A stretch of 23,638 nt of DNA, from positions 1,007-24,644 of the forward strand of contig NW_014581831.1 in assembly GCF_000485595.1 (NCBI RefSeq). Reading direction: 5' to 3'. A model generated the notes under the pieces. That model saw nothing but the letters and a program-made list of their open reading frames with translations. It had not been told where the DNA came from and did not search any database. The stretch comes from Priapulus caudatus (Eukaryota > Priapulida > Priapulimorpha > Priapulimorphida > Priapulidae). Of the stretch, positions 18,473 through 23,638 are shown piece by piece. The translations under genes were made by a program, and so were the position numbers. The stretch's first letter is position 1; each line of letters starts with the position of its first letter.

Positions 18473-18645
18473 CACACACACACAACGATCACACACCAGA
18501 GCAGCTACTGAGAGTGGAGTCACTTACACACGTGCAGGACACACACTAACTCAATTAACAAGACACGACACACACACCACACTACACACACACGCACAAA
18601 GCTACACACACTGCACGCATACAGCATACACACACACACAGGGAC
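18473..18645. repeat. CA-rich low-complexity tract
   Basis: Interrupted ACACACAC runs are spread over about 170 bases, separated by short GC-containing interruptions. The minus-strand open frame over it (CVCMLYACSVCSFVRVCVVW) is a by-product of the CA/GT repeat. Confidence 0.85.
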
Positions 18646-20965
18646 GCGATGTGGGCTTAACACGAACTGTGGATATGCGCCTGAAAAAAAGTAGTGTTTG
18701 CTCACGCCCTGGAAGCCTACTGTTTGGGTCGGAGGGATTGTAATAAACACATTGTGGAGGGCTGCGAAGCGATATGTTTTTGTCAGTACGAGTGGCTTTT
18801 CCTCAAGCACTCGAATCTACTATGAGTCAAACGCCGTTAGTAGAAAACTGAGAGCGCGCCACATAGTGTGAAAAATTGAATTGTATTACAGCGTGTACCA
18901 CACGGTGCGGGATATGCGTTACAGGGCGGTGGTCACCGAGCGGTGGTCAGTTTTTGATTGTAAGCCCACTTCAACAAGGTTAACTAACGTTGTAGGTGCC
19001 ACCTGAATAGTCTTACAGAGGAGTAAGAAAAGATCATGATGGATTACGAGGTGCCGTGAGCCGAGAGATATTCGGGTATTTTATTATAGGTTTTGGTAGT
19101 ATGCTAACTGTGAATGTATAAGTGACCTGACATATTGGGGAGTGAGCTGACACCTTTAAGGAATTGGTGTTGTATCCAGTTCTGAGATGTGCACGGTAGT
19201 ATAGTGGAGCAACGCATATTACAGACTCATCTAGGAGTTCAAGGTGTCAAGTACCTGACGATATCACTCTCAGTGACACATCACGCTCGCGTCGTAACAA
19301 GCTAAGTTACACACACTGCACAGTCACTGCAAAATTTGTAGCCTCGCATCGGTGGACGAGAGATAGAGAGATCGTGCGTGCGTGCCGTGTCATGTGACGT
19401 GACGCCGCTGTGCGCTTGTCATATGTGCGTTTGCTTGATGCTCGCTTGAGTTCACATATGATTGAAGTTTATCGACAACTGCACGCAACGGATTACACAA
19501 CTACGTAGCTCGTGGAGTTAGTGATATAGCGTTTGTGCGGGGACTGCTCACAAAGTGATTTATAGAGAAATGAAAAATACCGGACAGAAAATTTTATGTA
19601 GGTGCGCCAGGCGGTTTGTAGTGGTGAACAGGATCCTTGTATTATTGTCATTCGTATCAAATCAAATATTTACTAAAGATTAGCTGGTTGAATCGGGGCG
19701 TCGGGTGTTTAGCCAGAATCATCGTAGGTTCTGCGGCGAGTGCAGGTGGTTTTGCGGGTTTTGGGCTGTGACGACGCGAATTGGCGCCGGAAGCGCGCCA
19801 ACTTAGTCGCGACGATAGTAATAAATAATAGTAATAAGTCATGATCGTAATTGAGGTGACAATAATTTAAACGTTAAATCGTTAATTTATTAGATACACT
19901 GTATTGCAATGTTGGTACAAGACTGGGATCGGTTTTGCTCGTTGGCTGCTGCGCGAGTGCTAATACGTACTTGTGTGCCACGTTGTCTGCTACAAACGTC
20001 GTGAGTGGAGTCTTGACTACACACTCACGCTCGACTTTTGGTTAATTATGCAGAAGCGCTCGGTGCGTCGACTGTGTCTTGCGGTGCATGTCTCATACGT
20101 TTGTGCGCGGACTGGTTTGTTATTTTCCAGAAGGTTGAGATTTTCTCCTGCGCTGACAGCTCTGTTCTCGAGTTGAGTACTGCACGCACACGATGTGACG
20201 ACATTACGTTGTTTAGCTATATGATCGTAGTGTTTGCTGTAGTCATTCATAGGGCGTTTGACCAGTAGAGACTGTTAGGCAATTGGATACTGGTTAGACG
20301 TATCGCGTGCATTGGCGTGCCGTCACGAATTCGTGTCTATGGTATGGGTTGAACAATAGTTTAATAGTCTCTGTTGAACAATGCTATAAATGTAAGATGC
20401 AAGTTTTTTTACATGAAGAAGTAAGTACTAACGCGCCATAATACATGTATCTCCTCACACTACCTACTAGCATAAAATGACTTATGGTTTTTCAAACTTG
20501 TTAGATACAAATCGCGAAAGAGAAAATACGTCAAACAAGAATGTCTGTAAGCGCATAGTGTTGCCTTTATGGTGTGGTAGATTATGGTGATATAAAAATA
20601 GTTTGTGGGTGGCGTTAAACATTATCATAGTCAATTCGACCTCTTCTCAGTAGTCATAGTAAAACCATATCTCTCAATTGCGTCGCTACTTCAGATTGTT
20701 TACAGAACTCACTAGCTATGCATAGTGTTTAGTGTCTACGCAGCGTCGGAAAAATATAATGCTGACGATCGATTTTTCTTTTTTGTTTTACATGTTAACT
20801 TTATACTGATATCTTATGACGCATAGCTTCACGCAGTCATCTCCGTCCTTCTTAATCAACGCTTAAACAATGGCGATCTAGACAACGCCAAAAAGAAGCC
20901 TGCCGAGCCAATGGAATACTCTATCTAGTCGATCTCAGCTGGTAGGGTGAGAAACGGATATTGGG

Positions 20966-23600
20966 CCTGTTATACATCTAGGTCATACTAGCTACGTTAG
21001 TGTAAAGCTAATTGTCTATATAACACTAGTGTACCTAGCTACTAGTGTAAGCCGTTATTGCTATTATACACTAGTTATACCTAGCTACTAGTGTAAGCTA
21101 TTGCTATTATTACACTAAGGTGTAGCCCTAGTCTGACTAGTGTAAGCTATTGGCTAATTACTACACTATGTGTACTAGCCTACTAGGGTAAGCTGTATTG
21201 CTATTATACGACTAGTATTACCTAGCTACTAGTGTAAGCTCATTGCTATTTATGCCTGACACTTGCCCTTTACCTAGCTATTAGGTGTAAAGCGTATAGT
21301 GCTATGTTATACCACTAGTATAGCCTAAGCTACTAGGTGGTAAGCTTATTGCTATTGACGACACTTAGTATAACCTAGCTGCGTTTAGTGTAAGCTATTG
21401 CCTATTATACACTAGCTGTACCTAGCTATTAGCTGTAAAGGCTAGTGCTATGATACACTAGTATACCTAGCTCACGTAGTGTAACTATTGCTTATTTTGT
21501 CTACTCACGAACCAGCTTATACCTAGCTGCTTAGTGGTATGCTATTGCTTATTATACACTAGTGTACCTCAGCTACTATAGTGTAAGGTATTGCTATTAT
21601 TACCACTACGTGTACCTAGCTACTAGTGTAAGCTATTGCTGATTATTCCACTATCGTATACCTAGCTGCTACTAGTGTAAGCTATTGCTATTATATACTA
21701 AGTACCTAGCTACTAGTGTAAACTATTCTATATTACGACTAATTGTACCTTACTACTAGTGTAAGCTATTCCTATTATACAGCTAAGCTATACCTAGCTG
21801 ACTAGCGTAAGTAATTGCTATTATACACTAGCTTATACTAGCTTACTAGTGTAGCTATTGCCTATTATTACACTAGTATTGACATAGCTGCTAGTGTAAG
21901 CTTTCTATTACCACACTAAGTCCCGCTATACCTAATGCTTGAATAGTGAGCGTAAGCTATGGTGCTAGGTTAATACACTAGCTATACCTAGCATACTAGT
22001 AGAGAGCTTATTGCTTATGATATACACTCAGCATACCTTTACTACTAGTGTAAGCTATTTGCTATTATACACGTAGTTACCTATCTACTAGTGTAAGCTA
22101 TTGCTTCATTAATACACTAATTGTAACCTAGCTACTAGTGCTAAGCTATTGTATTATACACGTAGCCATCCTGAGCTACTAGTGTAAGCTATTGCTATTA
22201 TACACTCAGTTATTACCTTAGGTATAATCTTTATGTAGAATGCTGTCAGTGCTATTATTACACTACGCGTTTTGTATACATAGCTGCTACGTGTAAGCTA
22301 TTGCTATTTAACACACAGGATATACTCTAGCCTAATGAAGCGTAACTATTGCCTATTATACACTTAGTTATACTTTAGGATACTAGTGTATAGCTTATTG
22401 GCCTATTATCACACTAGCATACCTAGCTACTCAGTGTAACGCTATTGCTATTATAACACTAGTATTACCCTAGCTAGCACTTAGTGCTAAGCTTAGTTGC
22501 TATTATACACTAGTCATTTAGACACTAAAGACGTACTCGTACGAGGTGAATGCTATTGCTATTATACCACTAGCCATACCTAGAAGTCGTACATATTAGC
22601 TATTGCATATTATACACTAGTACTAATAGCCTATGCCCTTCTAATATGGAAGAGCATGATTTGCTTACAATACACTAGAGCAAGTACAAGTAGTTCGGAT
22701 GTATACCCGCTTAGCTAATGAGCTGGAGCTAGTATTGCCTAGCTATACACGTAGGTTTTCCATAATTATACTAGGCTGCGTAGTGCAAGATGTACATGCT
22801 TTTGCTAATTATACACTAGCATACCTTAGCTCTAGTCGTAACTATTGCTATATACACTAGCTGACTACCTAGTACTAGTGTAAAGCTATTGCCTATTATA
22901 CACTTATGTCTGTGCATGAGTAGCATTATGCTGCACTAGTGTAAGCTATTGCTATTACACACTGAGTATACCTAGCAAGTAGCCGTTAGCTATTGGCTAT
23001 GTATACACTAGTATATCCTAGATATGTGCTAGCATGCTTATGTGACTACAGTTAAAGTACTATAGAGACTCTCATTAACTTTCACGGTGTAATGCCTTAT
23101 TGCTTATTACACACTGACGGGTTTGTACCTAGTACTAGTTTTTAAGCTATCTTGCTATTATACATTAATGTCTAGCTACTAGATGTAAGCTATTGCTAAT
23201 TATTTAGCACTAGCAATACCTAGCTACTAGTGTAAGCTGATTGCTATTGAGTACACTAGTTGCAGTATACCTAGCTAAGCTAGTGTAAGCTATTGCCTAT
23301 TATTACACTAGCTATACATAGCTGCTAGTGTTAAAGCTATATGCTATTACCACTTAGGATTGTATATTAATCCTAAACTTAGTTAGCGTGAATAGCTATT
23401 GCTATGATACACTAGACTAATACTTTAATAGTATGATTAGTTGTAAGCATTTTACTAATATATATACAACTAGCAATACGTAGCTACTGAGGGTTAAGCT
23501 ACTTTGCTATGTATTACACTGAGAATATATACCTAAATTGTTATAAGTGGTAAAGCTATTGCTATTTTACACTAGGTGCAATACCCTTAAGCTTGATCTA
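20966..23600. repeat. Satellite D, 42-bp tandem array with palindromic monomer
   Basis: About 60 copies of a 42-bp unit made of CTATTATACACTAGTATACC and TAGCTACTAGTGTAAGC plus TATTG. Within each unit TACACTAGT and ACTAGTGTA are inverted copies separated by about ten bases, so every monomer can fold. Copies are noisy, with many 1-2 base insertions. The stretches at about 22510-22800 and 23010-23110 are strongly degraded. The array runs to about 23600, close to the window end. Confidence 0.94.
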
Positions 23601-23638
23601 GGTTGTCAAGTCTATGTCATGTATATCAGTGACATATG

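Larger units (their letters stand above)
16761..20965. other. Long interval with no recognisable gene
   Basis: About 4.2 kb of mixed composition. Open frames reach 150 codons (17744-18196, + strand), but that frame ends in translated microsatellite, overlaps two other open frames, and matches no domain I know. I saw no kinesin motifs (SSRSHS, LAGSE, NINKSL), no tRNA-like cloverleaf and no rRNA. A short hairpin, TTCACATTTCGG against CCGAAAGTGA, lies at about 17339-17370. If the kinesin gene continues, this is intron. Confidence 0.55.

Noticed and set aside
18920-18950. ACAG followed by GGCGGTGGTCACCGAGCGGT, another weak candidate for the next kinesin exon
   Set aside because: The similarity rests on CACCGAGCGG alone, the frame runs quickly to a stop, and the stretch is explained by an internal GCGGTGGTCA repeat.
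19596-19640. GGTGCGCCAGGCGGTTTGTA after TATGTAG, vaguely like the next kinesin segment (GATERFV)
   Set aside because: It needs an inserted base to stay open, has no donor site, and the match is only a few codons.

Overview
The window looks like a metazoan, probably marine-invertebrate, nuclear genome. The only protein-coding sequence I can support is two adjacent + strand exons of a kinesin-1 heavy chain (KIF5-type) motor domain. They are bounded by consensus GT/AG splice sites, joined by one split codon, and sit in very long, repeat-filled introns. There are no bacterial-style gene arrays, no RNA genes and no CRISPR. I cannot name the species.

Layout. 1-148, 655-1422 and 2308-2470: an AT-rich 41-bp satellite (C). 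It is interrupted at 1423-2307 by an ~885-bp fold-back element with inverted arms of about 340 bp. 149-316 and 2471-2689: two copies of a block rich in TGACCT words. 2690-2846: kinesin exon A. 2847-6099: an intron holding a small inverted-repeat element, an 87-bp tandem duplication, a C-rich 29-bp minisatellite (A), a 48-bp satellite (B) in reverse orientation, a ~110-bp linker, and minisatellite A in reverse. There is a snap-back to forward satellite B at about 5628. 6100-6155: kinesin exon B. 6303-14285: minisatellite A, the linker, and about 7.6 kb of satellite B, all forward. 14286-15440: an expanded, indel-rich second copy of the exon B module at 5732-6301. 15441-20965: no recognisable gene, only microsatellites and short palindromes. 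20966-23600: a 42-bp satellite (D) whose monomer is a small hairpin.

How it fits together. The segments 3553-5410, 6303 onward and 14286-15440 are inverted or direct copies of one another. Single Ns lie at 317, 5411, 6302 and 14127, mostly at the joins. Many copies differ from their clean partners mainly by 1-2 base insertions. I infer that part of this complexity is assembly: a cleaner scaffold whose gaps were filled with uncorrected long reads, including at least one hairpin-type chimera. A simpler underlying order would be exon A, minisatellite A, linker, satellite B, the 53-bp and 19-bp repeats, exon B, then the 60-bp repeats. Real biology that probably survives this reading includes the kinesin exons, the fold-back element, the 53-bp repeat with a 19-bp core that flips orientation, and the large intronic satellites. 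I found no convincing new multi-gene system.
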